From CAIRDP01 sp037138335 (GTDB taxonomy: Bacteria > Bacteroidota > Bacteroidia > Bacteroidales > FEN-979): 64,000 nucleotides of DNA. Location of the stretch: positions 62,001 to 126,000 of the forward strand of contig JBAXIO010000009.1 in the NCBI GenBank assembly GCA_037138335.1, read 5' to 3'. Within the stretch, counting starts at the first letter, position 1. Each line of letters starts with the position of its first letter. Position numbers and translations under genes: made by a program. The notes beneath the pieces are model-generated. The model was not told the DNA's origin. It worked only from the letters and a program-made list of their open reading frames with translations, and did not search any database. Shown piece after piece: positions 8,397 through 16,223 of this stretch.

Positions 8397-9413
8397 ATGA
8401 CAAAGTTATATAAAAGATACAATCTTCTTATCCAGCTCGTAATTCTTGTCATCACCTACATTTTTATCATCAACCAGGTGTTTTGGAAGCAGGACCTCCC
8501 TGCCCTCCTGAAAGCCCTGGAAGATGACCTCAGCTCCTCGAAATTCCTCTGGATGCTGGCAATAATCCTGTTTTTAATGGTCGTGAACTGGATGATAGAA
8601 GCATGGAAATGGAAAAACCTGATCAGGAAAGTTGAACCGGTGAGCATGCAGCAGTCGATACTTGCCGTGCTTACCGGGGTAACAATCAGTTCTTTCACCC
8701 CAAACCGGATAGGGGAGTATTTCGGAAGGGCATTTATACTTAAAAAGGCCAGCCATGTGGAGGGCATCCTTATTACTGTTATCGGAAGCATGAGCCAGCT
8801 GCTCGTGACTTTGCTCACAGGATCCATTGCGCTTCTGATCTTTTTACCTGTGTTTATGCCCGCTGCGGAATTTATCAGGGGATACCTTTATTATGCATTT
8901 GTGTTCCTTGTTTTGCTTCTCGATACAATCCTCCTAGGACTTTTTTTTAATATATCTTTTCTTTCCACATGGAAAGAAAAGATCCTTCAAAACGGCCTCA
9001 GCAGGATACGAAAATATTTCAGGGTTTTCACCATGTATTCCAACCGTGATCTCCTGCTCGTGATGTGCCTGAGCTTTGCGAGATACATCGTCTTCTCAAC
9101 CCAGTATCTACTGCTTTTGCGCGCACTTGGGGTCAGTATCCCGTTTTATTATACGTATCTCCTGATATCACTGATCTACCTGATCATGGCTATAATCCCG
9201 ACAATTGCATTGACCGAGCTGGGTATCAGGGGGTCAGTTGCGATCTATATTTTCGGGTTTTATTTTGCACCCCTGATGGCGGTATCGGCCGATCTGAATC
9301 TTGGTATTTTAGCAGCCTCCGTTTTGCTTTGGTTCATTAACCTGGGGATCCCGGCCATAGTTGGCAGCGCCTTTCTTTTCCGCCTTCAGTTCTTTCGTAA
9401 CGTTGAAGCCTGA
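8397..9413 (+). CDS. Flippase-like membrane protein (lysylphosphatidylglycerol synthase TM / UPF0104 family)
   Basis: A 338-residue protein with about eight transmembrane helices, for example residues 10-26, 49-68, 125-150 and 160-185. Around residue 100 it has the family pattern SSFTPNRIGEYFGRAFIL, and later LTELGIRGSVAIYIF. This resembles the membrane domain of MprF and related proteins, often found beside glycosyltransferases and thought to move lipids or lipid-linked sugars. A GT2 gene starts 6 bases after its stop, supporting a joint role in a lipid- or polyprenol-linked glycan step. The substrate cannot be read from the sequence. Confidence 0.78.
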   Translation: MTKLYKRYNLLIQLVILVITYIFIINQVFWKQDLPALLKALEDDLSSSKFLWMLAIILFLMVVNWMIEAWKWKNLIRKVEPVSMQQSILAVLTGVTISSFTPNRIGEYFGRAFILKKASHVEGILITVIGSMSQLLVTLLTGSIALLIFLPVFMPAAEFIRGYLYYAFVFLVLLLDTILLGLFFNISFLSTWKEKILQNGLSRIRKYFRVFTMYSNRDLLLVMCLSFARYIVFSTQYLLLLRALGVSIPFYYTYLLISLIYLIMAIIPTIALTELGIRGSVAIYIFGFYFAPLMAVSADLNLGILAASVLLWFINLGIPAIVGSAFLFRLQFFRNVEA

Positions 9414-9419
9414 TCTCGC

Positions 9420-10619
9420 ATGAACTTTGACCTTATCTTCAGCTGTATCCTGATAATAACTGCCTTGTTATACTGTACCCTGATACTTGCAATAACGGCG
9501 GGAACATTCAGGAAAAGCAAATTCAGGAGGGCGGGGTACGCGATCAAGTACTATTATTCAAAGGGGGAAACAGTTTCGCACTCAAAGGGTGTGTTGAGAG
9601 TTTCGGTGATCCTGCCTGTGCGAAATGAGTTCAAGACCGTCACTTCCTGCCTAAATGATTTTGCCATGCAGGATTATCCCGGGGAATGTTTCGAGATTAT
9701 TGTTTCGGATGATTTTTCTGAAGATTATACTGTAGAGAAAGTTCGCAGGTGGGCAAATGAACACCCTGAACTGAAACTTACGATTCTTAAAACTGAGCAG
9801 AACACGGAGGAAAACCGCGGAAAGAAGCGGGCGATAGAAAGAGCTGTTGCAATTGCTGCAGGAGATATAATACTCACTACTGATGCCGATACAAATCATG
9901 GTAAATCCTGGATTGCTTCAATGGCCGGGGGATTCGTTAAGAAGGATGTCAGGATGGTGCTGGGACCAGTAAGTTTTACAGGAGAGAAAGGAATATTCCA
10001 GAAGATCCAGGTCATTGAGTTCCTGGGTCTTATGGGTGTAACTGCAGGTTCGGCAAGCCTTGGTTTTTCTCTGATGTGCAACGGGGCCAATCTCGCATAC
10101 TCCCGCGAGGCTTTTATTGATACAGGCGGATTTTCGGGGAACAATGAATTCCATTCGGGCGACGACCAGTTCCTGATGATGAATTTCAGTAAGCAGTTTG
10201 GCGGGAATTCCGTCGTGTTTCTTAGAGACAAAGAAGCAATTGCATTTACATCACCCTGTGCCACCTGGAATGACTTTTGGGAACAAAGATTACGCTGGGT
10301 TTCAAAAAGCCTTGGGTACAGGGATGCCTTTGTGATTTTTTCAGGCGCCCTGACATTCGGATTTCCTTTACTCATCTTTATAGGAGGGATAGCCGGGATC
10401 TTTAACCCTCTAATCCTCCTGCTGAGTTCATTCCTGTGGTTTGTCAAGATCCTTGTGGAATACCCGCTGGTGTGGCTTATGGCAGGGTTTTTTGAAAAAA
10501 AGAAGCTTTTGAATTATTATTTCGCGGCCCAGGTCTTCCAGTTTTTTTACTCCCTGGCTGTCTCAGTCGCCGGGCAATTCAGCATATATTCCTGGAAAGG
10601 CAGAAGGTTCAGGAAATAG
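9420..10619 (+). CDS. Membrane glycosyltransferase, family 2
   Basis: A 399-residue GT-A type enzyme. It has an N-terminal membrane anchor (residues 5-27), the GT2 start VSVILPVRNEFKTV at about residue 61, a nucleotide-sugar acidic motif (TTDADTNHG), the acceptor-side region SGDDQFLMM, and QRLRWVSKSLGY, equivalent to the QxxRW motif of processive GT2 enzymes. Two or three C-terminal transmembrane helices follow. It transfers a sugar from an NDP-sugar to an unknown acceptor at the inner membrane. It is in an operon with the upstream flippase-like gene. Confidence 0.85.
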   Translation: MNFDLIFSCILIITALLYCTLILAITAGTFRKSKFRRAGYAIKYYYSKGETVSHSKGVLRVSVILPVRNEFKTVTSCLNDFAMQDYPGECFEIIVSDDFSEDYTVEKVRRWANEHPELKLTILKTEQNTEENRGKKRAIERAVAIAAGDIILTTDADTNHGKSWIASMAGGFVKKDVRMVLGPVSFTGEKGIFQKIQVIEFLGLMGVTAGSASLGFSLMCNGANLAYSREAFIDTGGFSGNNEFHSGDDQFLMMNFSKQFGGNSVVFLRDKEAIAFTSPCATWNDFWEQRLRWVSKSLGYRDAFVIFSGALTFGFPLLIFIGGIAGIFNPLILLLSSFLWFVKILVEYPLVWLMAGFFEKKKLLNYYFAAQVFQFFYSLAVSVAGQFSIYSWKGRRFRK

Positions 10620-10627
10620 GGATTGAT

Positions 10628-11305
10628 TTAAACGGTTTGCCTGTATTTCATTAAGGCTTCGGCAATTACCAGGTCTTCGGGGTAGGTTATTTTAATGTTG
10701 TAGGGTTCACCTTCGATGAGCTTAATTGTTTGATTGGCTGCTTCCAGCACAGCTGCATCGTCGGTAAACCTGTCGAGGAAATCCTGCTGATATGCTTGCC
10801 TTAACAGCGATACCCTGAACACCTGGGGGGTTTGTATAAGCCTGAGGTTTGAGCGATCGAGAGGGGAATTCGTTAACCCGAAAGACGTACGAACCGAATC
10901 GGTCACAAGGGTGCAGGGTATGGCATTTCCATGCGCGGAAGCATGATCATAAGCCCGTGAGATCAGCCCTTTGCTGATTAACGGCCTCACCCCGTCATGC
11001 ACCGCGACAAGGCCATCCGCAGTCAAAAAAGAAAGAGCATTTTTCACCGAGTCAAAACGCATTTTACCACCCGGGGAAAGAGTATGAGGGATGTCGAAGT
11101 TATGCTGTGAGCAAAGCATTTTCCAGTCAGGGATAAGTTCGGATGGCAGTGCGACAATGATTTTCACACTCTCATCGTATTCATGGAAGGCCCTTAACGA
11201 GTGCATCAGCACGGGGATACCAGCAAGGGGAAGAAATTGTTTTGGAATGGCAGAATTCATGCGGGTACCGCTGCCGCCCGCCACGATGATGGCAAATTTA
11301 TCCAA
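10628..11305 (-). CDS. ispD: 2-C-methyl-D-erythritol 4-phosphate cytidylyltransferase
   Basis: A 225-residue IspD enzyme of the MEP isoprenoid pathway, which joins CTP and MEP to give CDP-ME. The CTP-binding loop IIVAGGSGTRMNSAIPKQF is at residues 6-24, VAVHDGVRPLIS lies mid-protein and NIKITYPEDLVIAEALM is near the end. The start is TTG at 11305: no ATG or GTG lies between the preceding queA stop and the essential AGGSGTRM motif. The gene begins one codon after the queA stop and in the same frame, so it depends on the queA promoter and perhaps on re-initiating ribosomes. Confidence 0.94.
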   Translation of the reverse strand: MDKFAIIVAGGSGTRMNSAIPKQFLPLAGIPVLMHSLRAFHEYDESVKIIVALPSELIPDWKMLCSQHNFDIPHTLSPGGKMRFDSVKNALSFLTADGLVAVHDGVRPLISKGLISRAYDHASAHGNAIPCTLVTDSVRTSFGLTNSPLDRSNLRLIQTPQVFRVSLLRQAYQQDFLDRFTDDAAVLEAANQTIKLIEGEPYNIKITYPEDLVIAEALMKYRQTV

Positions 11306-11308
11306 GGT

Positions 11309-12358
11309 TTAAAGGATAAGCATGGGGTTGCCGTAGGTAAAGAATTTGTACTTCTTCTCAACGGCTTCTTCGTATGCTTTCATGGTGAAATCAAAACCGG
11401 CAAAAGCGGAAGTGAGCATCATCATGGGCGTTTGCGGAAGATGGAAATTAGTGATCATGCAATTTGCAATGCTGAATTCGTAGGGCGGGAAGATGAACTT
11501 GTTGGTCCAGCCTTTGAAGGGCTTGAGCATTCCTCCAACGGTAACAGAAGATTCAATGGCTTTCATGGTTGTTGTTCCCACTGCGCAGATCTTCTTCTTG
11601 TCCATCTTGGCTTTATTGACGATTTCGGCAGTTTCGGGTTCAATGATCACTTCTTCCGAATCCATTTTATGTTTTGTCAGATCTTCCACGTCAATGGTAC
11701 GAAAATTGCCCAATCCAACGTGTAGGGTGACTTCTGCAAAGCTAACGCCTTTAAGCTCAAGACGTTTCATGATTTCACGGGTAAAATGCAAACCGGCCGT
11801 AGGTGCGGCAACAGCGCCTTCATGTTTTGCAAAGATGGTCTGGTAACGTTCGTTATCCTCATGAGTGACCGGCCTGTTATGTATCTTTGGAAGCGGAGTT
11901 TCGCCAAGTTTCTGTATCGTCTTTTTGAATTCGTCGTATGGGCCGTCGAAGAGGAAACGGATGGTCCTGCCCCTGGAGGTGGTGTTATCGATCACTTCTG
12001 CAACCAGGGTATCGTCATCGCCGAAATACAATTTATTTCCGATCCTGATCTTCCGGGCGGGGTCGACAAGCACATCCCAGAGCCTGGATTCACGGTTTAA
12101 TTCCCTCAGAAGAAAAACTTCGATCTTGGCGCCGGTTTTCTCCTTTTCACCATAGAGGCGGGCCGGGAATACCTTTGTGTTATTGATTATGAGTACATCC
12201 CCATCTCCGAAATAATTCAGGATATCTTTAAAGTGCTTATGCTGAATAGATTGCTTTTTGCGGTCGAGGATCATCATATTGACGTCGTCGCGGTGTTTCG
12301 AAGGATGGTTTGCAATCAGGTCAGGAGGAAGGTGGAAACGAAACTGAGATAGCTTCAT
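11309..12358 (-). CDS. queA: S-adenosylmethionine:tRNA ribosyltransferase-isomerase
   Basis: A 349-residue QueA, which moves the ribosyl part of SAM to preQ1 at tRNA position 34 to form epoxyqueuosine. Recognisable blocks are FRFHLPPDLIANHPSKHRD near the N-terminus, DVLIINNTKVFPARL, AAPTAGLHFTREIM, VTLHVGLGNFRTID and the C-terminal ITNFHLPQTPMMMLTSAF. Length is normal. It has a strong-looking promoter and is followed by ispD after only three bases. Confidence 0.97.
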   Translation of the reverse strand: MKLSQFRFHLPPDLIANHPSKHRDDVNMMILDRKKQSIQHKHFKDILNYFGDGDVLIINNTKVFPARLYGEKEKTGAKIEVFLLRELNRESRLWDVLVDPARKIRIGNKLYFGDDDTLVAEVIDNTTSRGRTIRFLFDGPYDEFKKTIQKLGETPLPKIHNRPVTHEDNERYQTIFAKHEGAVAAPTAGLHFTREIMKRLELKGVSFAEVTLHVGLGNFRTIDVEDLTKHKMDSEEVIIEPETAEIVNKAKMDKKKICAVGTTTMKAIESSVTVGGMLKPFKGWTNKFIFPPYEFSIANCMITNFHLPQTPMMMLTSAFAGFDFTMKAYEEAVEKKYKFFTYGNPMLIL

Positions 12359-12380
12359 GCTTGTAGTTTAAAAAGGCGTG

Positions 12381-12411
12381 CAAAAGTAAAGCTTTTTTAG
12401 CTGAATGTCAA
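12381..12411 (-). promoter_or_regulatory. Promoter of queA-ispD
   Basis: On the minus strand TTGACA (12406-12411) is separated by 17 bases from TACTTTTG (12381-12388). This matches the Bacteroidota -33/-7 arrangement (TTG about 20 bases before TAnnTTTG) and also looks like a housekeeping -35 box. The expected start lies near 12374, giving a leader of about 16 bases. Confidence 0.65.
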
Positions 12412-12428
12412 GCCTTTTTTATCTTTTA

Positions 12429-13085
12429 TCATTTTGCGGCCTGTTCAAACAGGCTGGTTATCTCAAGGGGAGGGCAGAGATGCCAGGCCCTCAAACCGGC
12501 ATTCTCAGCGGCTTTAATGTGCTGCAGTGAGTCGTCGATGAACAAAGTCTGGGAAGGGTCCAGGTCGCCGTTTGAAATCACATATTCAAATATTTCCTTT
12601 GTTGGTTTTTGAAGATGGACCTGGAAGGAGAACCAGGCTTTTTCAAAGAGCTGGCCGAAGGAGGTATAAGGATGATTTTTGCTGAAATCGCCAAGGTATT
12701 TATTGTAATGAATTTCGTTGGAGTTGCTGAGAATGAATATCCTGTATGATTTTTTCACTTCTTCCAGGAGCCTGACCCTCCGGGGAGGGATATCGAGGAT
12801 CATTGCGTTCCAGGCGGCCAGGATATCTTCATCGGTAACACCCTTGCCAAGATGTTTTTTAAGGATAGAGGTAAATTCCGGGATTGAAATTTTCCCTCCT
12901 TCAAGCCGGCGGAAGACATCTTCCCCTTCTTCAACGGAATAGGATGGGTTAAATCCTTTGAAACCCAGTTCTTTGAATTTCAATTCCGACAGCTTTACGT
13001 CTATATTGCAGATGACTCCCCCGAAATCAAAAATAATATTGCGGATGGCGTTTCCCCGGCTTATTTCAGGGCTTAGTTTGAGCAT
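12429..13085 (-). CDS. HAD-superfamily hydrolase (subfamily IA, YihX-like)
   Basis: A 218-residue haloacid-dehalogenase-type hydrolase. Motif I is IIFDFGGVICNID (Asp nucleophile in DFGG, as in YihX-like sugar phosphatases and haloalkane-type HADs), motif II is FILSNSNEIH, and motif IV is TLFIDDSLQHIKAAENAGL. The frame could open at 13193, but the extension reads through a strong tRNA promoter region and has no family similarity. The ATG at 13085 puts motif I about 15 residues from the N-terminus, as usual. The likely substrate is a small phosphate ester. Confidence 0.88.
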   Translation of the reverse strand: MLKLSPEISRGNAIRNIIFDFGGVICNIDVKLSELKFKELGFKGFNPSYSVEEGEDVFRRLEGGKISIPEFTSILKKHLGKGVTDEDILAAWNAMILDIPPRRVRLLEEVKKSYRIFILSNSNEIHYNKYLGDFSKNHPYTSFGQLFEKAWFSFQVHLQKPTKEIFEYVISNGDLDPSQTLFIDDSLQHIKAAENAGLRAWHLCPPLEITSLFEQAAK

Positions 13086-13100
13086 ACTTCCAGGCTTGGT

Positions 13101-13131
13101 TTTGCAAAGATGGGAAAAATAATTACCTTCG
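13101..13131 (+). promoter_or_regulatory. Promoter of the tRNA gene
   Basis: TTTG (13101-13104), a 19-base spacer and TACCTTCG (13124-13131) fit the Bacteroidota -33/-7 pattern with one mismatch in the -7 box. The following GCACCCC is typical of stable-RNA promoters in this phylum. The expected start is about 60 bases before the tRNA. The region overlaps the upstream end of the divergent HAD gene's leader. Confidence 0.6.
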
Positions 13132-13178
13132 CACCCCAAAATCGGTGTTCCGTAAATCATGAACCTCTTACCTGTCCA

Positions 13179-13192
13179 TGATTCGCGAATCA
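13179..13192. repeat. 14-bp perfect palindrome before the tRNA
   Basis: TGATTCGCGAATCA is a perfect inverted repeat ending 6 bases before the tRNA 5' end. It could be an operator or part of the processed leader. It may also be chance. Confidence 0.45.
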
Positions 13193-13198
13193 CAGAAA

Positions 13199-13272
13199 GG
13201 GCCCATAGCTCAGACGGTTAGAGCAGTAGACTCATAATCTATTGGTCCCAGGTTCAAGTCCTGGTGGGCCCA
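13199..13272 (+). tRNA. tRNA with CAU anticodon (Ile2 or elongator Met)
   Basis: A 74-base cloverleaf: acceptor GGGCCCA pairs with TGGGCCC, the D-arm is GCTC/GAGC, the anticodon stem GTAGA/TCTAT encloses loop CTCATAA with anticodon CAU, and the T-arm is CCAGG/CCTGG around TTCAAGT. CCA is not encoded. The CAU anticodon is used by initiator, elongator Met and lysidine-modified Ile2 tRNAs. The paired acceptor end rules out the initiator. The TTGGTC variable region and TTCAAGTCC T-loop look more like Ile2. Confidence 0.93.
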
Positions 13273-13283
13273 CAAATTCCATT

Positions 13284-13322
13284 AAAAAAGGCTTATATTT
13301 CAGCAATGTATAAGCCTTTTTT
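13284..13322 (+). terminator. Rho-independent terminator after the tRNA
   Basis: AAAAAAGGCTTATA (13284-13297) and TATAAGCCTTTTTT (13309-13322) form a perfect 14-bp stem with an 11-base loop ending in a T-run, 11 bases after the tRNA. It separates the tRNA from the PDZ-protein gene. Confidence 0.85.
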
Positions 13323-13421
13323 CATTTTTGTCCTGAGGCGGTATTTTTTCTTTTACGCACAGCTCCTGCATCCCCCGATAATTAATTTTCGTAAATTGCA
13401 TGGTAATAAAGGTTTTACAGT

Positions 13422-14744
13422 ATGAAAAATGTATTAATTGTATTATTGGCATGTATGCTCAATATTACGGTTTGTGTTTCTCAGGAAGAAGGTTCTTCCG
13501 CCGGGAGTATCGGTTGCACTCTCCAGGTAAGCAGCGGCAACCAGTTTATCAAGGTCATGAGGGTTTTCCAGGGTTCACCTGCAGATATTGCCGGACTAAA
13601 AGCCGGGGACCATATTATCGGGATAGACGGGCTTAGTGTGAATACGATCGGAAATCCCATCAACCAGGTGAAAGGAGCCCCCGGCACAGAAGTTAAACTT
13701 GCCATCAGCCGTTACGGTACGTCCGGCACTTTGCAGGGGAATGTCCCGAGGATTTCAGTTTCTCTTTCTGATGGAAGCAGGTATGTTTCTGAAGGGGAAC
13801 TGGCATCAAGGATATATACGAATGATTATTCAGAGCACCGGCAGATGGTGCAATCATCGATGGCGGTCCTTGATGATGACGACATCAATATATTCAACTA
13901 TAAGTCTTATGATTTTGAATATACCTCTACCCAGGACCCCCTGCTGGAAAAGGAAATTTTCAAGGAGCTTGCCGACCAGTTGAATTCAAGGGGATTGAAA
14001 AGATCACAGAACAACCCGGATATCCTGATCGTGATGAGTTCCTATGCAGGATCGAAAGAACATTACAACCCTCCCCAGCAGATCATCAGTACGCGCATTA
14101 GCACTGCCTATGACTGGTACTGGGGCTTCGTGCCTGTGCCCATCACCGAATCCACAACCCAGGGAGGCTATACCGAGGTGACATATCTCTACACTATTTC
14201 CCTGAAATTCCTGGATGCCCATAAGATAGGGCACAGCAAGCTCCCGCCGGTAATATGGTCGGGCTCCGTGTCCCAGGCTTCGAGCTCAAAAAGCAACCTG
14301 GTTGACAAAAGCGGAGACCTGTTTGCTCTCCTGCTATACCAGTTCCCGACAGTGTGGATCCCTAATTCGGAATATTACCTGTTTCTGCATTACACTTATA
14401 CCGGGATCATTTATGACCTGAATGATATGAGGACTATTGCCGATGTTATTCCCGGCTCGCCTGCTGCAATTGCCGGAATCCAGAAAGGTGATAAGATACT
14501 GAACATCTTCAATTCCAAAGTACCGGATAACTATACGGATGCCGGGAAATCACAATGGACCTATCTTCTGAACGGCAATAATAACGGTTTGCGGTATTTA
14601 TTCATTAAGTCAAACCTCGTTTATAAACCGTATATGCAAAAGGACATTAAAACAGTAACATTTGTAGTCAAGCATAACGGGGAACGGATGAGGGTAAGTG
14701 TAACCCCCCTCGACAAGACACACTTTTCATTGGTGAAAAATTAA
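13422..14744 (+). CDS. Secreted two-PDZ protein with DUF4136-like domain
   Basis: A 440-residue exported protein. Residues 1-21 form a signal peptide. The first PDZ domain is at about 30-105 (VFQGSPADIAGLKAGDHIIGIDG). A middle region from about 160 to 300 resembles DUF4136 (SYDFEYTSTQDPLLEKEI, NPDILIVMSSY, VIWSGSVSQASS). The second PDZ domain is at about 340-435 (VIPGSPAAIAGIQKGDKIL). No protease domain is present, so it is not HtrA-like. PDZ domains bind peptide termini, and DUF4136 is frequent in Bacteroidota lipoproteins of unknown role. A weak -7 box (TAATTTTC, 13383-13390) precedes it. Confidence 0.72.
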   Translation: MKNVLIVLLACMLNITVCVSQEEGSSAGSIGCTLQVSSGNQFIKVMRVFQGSPADIAGLKAGDHIIGIDGLSVNTIGNPINQVKGAPGTEVKLAISRYGTSGTLQGNVPRISVSLSDGSRYVSEGELASRIYTNDYSEHRQMVQSSMAVLDDDDINIFNYKSYDFEYTSTQDPLLEKEIFKELADQLNSRGLKRSQNNPDILIVMSSYAGSKEHYNPPQQIISTRISTAYDWYWGFVPVPITESTTQGGYTEVTYLYTISLKFLDAHKIGHSKLPPVIWSGSVSQASSSKSNLVDKSGDLFALLLYQFPTVWIPNSEYYLFLHYTYTGIIYDLNDMRTIADVIPGSPAAIAGIQKGDKILNIFNSKVPDNYTDAGKSQWTYLLNGNNNGLRYLFIKSNLVYKPYMQKDIKTVTFVVKHNGERMRVSVTPLDKTHFSLVKN

Positions 14745-14780
14745 CGGCATGCCGGGAGGTATGACAGGCGACAGGTGGAT

Positions 14781-16181
14781 ATGAAAGGGAAACTGCCTCA
14801 AGATGGGATCTGCTGTTTAATCATGTTTCTGATCCTTCAGCAATTCAGCCTGGCCCAGGGCACCGGATTCAGGGGGATAATCATTAATGAACTGAACTAC
14901 AAACCTGTACCGGAAGTCAACGTAAGGGTTTCGGGCACAAATACCGGAACATTCACCGACAACAAAGGCCAGTTTTCACTTCCCATAACAACATTTCCTT
15001 CTACTATCCTCATCAGTTGCATTGGTTATGAGAATGCGCGATATACGGTTCGTGAGTTCCCGGGCAAGCAGGTGGAATTGCATATCCGGCCGGTTATTTA
15101 CAACCTGAAAGAAGTTGAAGTATCGTCTGCTAAACATACTGTAATTTACCAGGACAGGTCGTATTCGGTCCTGGATTATGAACTGATGGATGATAACCTT
15201 CTGCTGATCGTTTTCAGGACCGCTCTGAAAAGGTCGGAACTGGTTCTGCTCACCCGGAACGGCGACACCCTTTCGGTCATTGATCCACCTGAGTTGCCGC
15301 CTGATAAACTGTATAAGGATTTCCTGTCAAACGTGCATTATTACTCAAAGCCGGCTTTCACCTGGCAATGTTATTATGACACTGATAAAAGAAGCCTGGG
15401 GTTCCTTGATCCTGTTCCTGCCGACACCCTGGAAAAGCATGTCAGGCCATTCCTGTTCAGGATAGGAAACCGCCTTTATTTCCAGGAAAAGATTGCTGAC
15501 GGCTTCGGGACAAAGCTAGGTTATTACAGCAGGGACAAGGGAAAGACCTACATTAAGACATGCCTCTATGAGAAAAAGATCTCTGAATATTTTGATGATC
15601 AAAAATTTTACCTGGGATGGAACGGTTTAACGGGTACTTACAATGCCCTGGATTCGGGTGAAATCGGGAGCCCCTCGGAATTTGATTTTTCAATTTCTGT
15701 TACGGAAGGGGGTGCCTACGGTAAGAACGAAATCAGGGCCCAGCGGTTCGAATTTTATAAAATGATCTTTCCATTAATAAAAATGAACGGCGACAGCCTC
15801 GCCTTCTTTAATTTCGGAAATGACATTATCGAGATACTCGACAGGGATGGAAAAACCAAAAGGACTGTTCCTATAAGTTTTCACCATGAAGTTTCGGTAA
15901 AAAGCCATTCAAAAACAACCAACAGCCTTGAAATTTCCGGTTGGAGATGGGGAACGAAGATGCTTACAGATGGGTCGGACCAGGATGTGTACACCACTTT
16001 TATAAGGAACGGCATGGTAAAAATCAACAAGATAGATCTTCTGACGGGCTTGCCCGGGAATGGGACGGTCCTTCCCTTTCCATTCCCTGAAAAGATCATC
16101 ATTTATAAAGGAGAAGCCTATTTCCTATGCAAAGAAAGTGGTTATGGGGAGAATTGGAAACTCGTGAAATGCAGGCTTTGA
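14781..16181 (+). CDS. Secreted protein with carboxypeptidase-regulatory-like (CarboxypepD_reg) domain
   Basis: A 466-residue exported protein with a signal peptide (CCLIMFLILQQFSLAQ), followed at residues 23-110 by a CarboxypepD_reg-like beta-sandwich (FRGIIINELNYKPVPEVNVR, GTFTDNKGQFSLP, ISCIGYE). This is the domain found at the N-terminus of TonB-dependent receptors, but no plug or barrel follows. The remaining 350 residues are beta-rich and not recognised. A GTG at 14775 is in frame, but the ATG at 14781 is preferred. It starts 36 bases after the PDZ gene, so the two may be cotranscribed. Surface or periplasmic location is inferred. Confidence 0.7.
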   Translation: MKGKLPQDGICCLIMFLILQQFSLAQGTGFRGIIINELNYKPVPEVNVRVSGTNTGTFTDNKGQFSLPITTFPSTILISCIGYENARYTVREFPGKQVELHIRPVIYNLKEVEVSSAKHTVIYQDRSYSVLDYELMDDNLLLIVFRTALKRSELVLLTRNGDTLSVIDPPELPPDKLYKDFLSNVHYYSKPAFTWQCYYDTDKRSLGFLDPVPADTLEKHVRPFLFRIGNRLYFQEKIADGFGTKLGYYSRDKGKTYIKTCLYEKKISEYFDDQKFYLGWNGLTGTYNALDSGEIGSPSEFDFSISVTEGGAYGKNEIRAQRFEFYKMIFPLIKMNGDSLAFFNFGNDIIEILDRDGKTKRTVPISFHHEVSVKSHSKTTNSLEISGWRWGTKMLTDGSDQDVYTTFIRNGMVKINKIDLLTGLPGNGTVLPFPFPEKIIIYKGEAYFLCKESGYGENWKLVKCRL

Positions 16182-16223
16182 TCTTGTAGCTGTTTTTTTC
16201 AGCCTTGTCCAAAATGGTATAGT

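Noticed and set aside
13086..13193. N-terminal extension of the HAD hydrolase up to 13193
   Set aside because: The extra 36 codons run through the tRNA promoter, lack family similarity, and an ATG at 13085 gives a normal-length protein.
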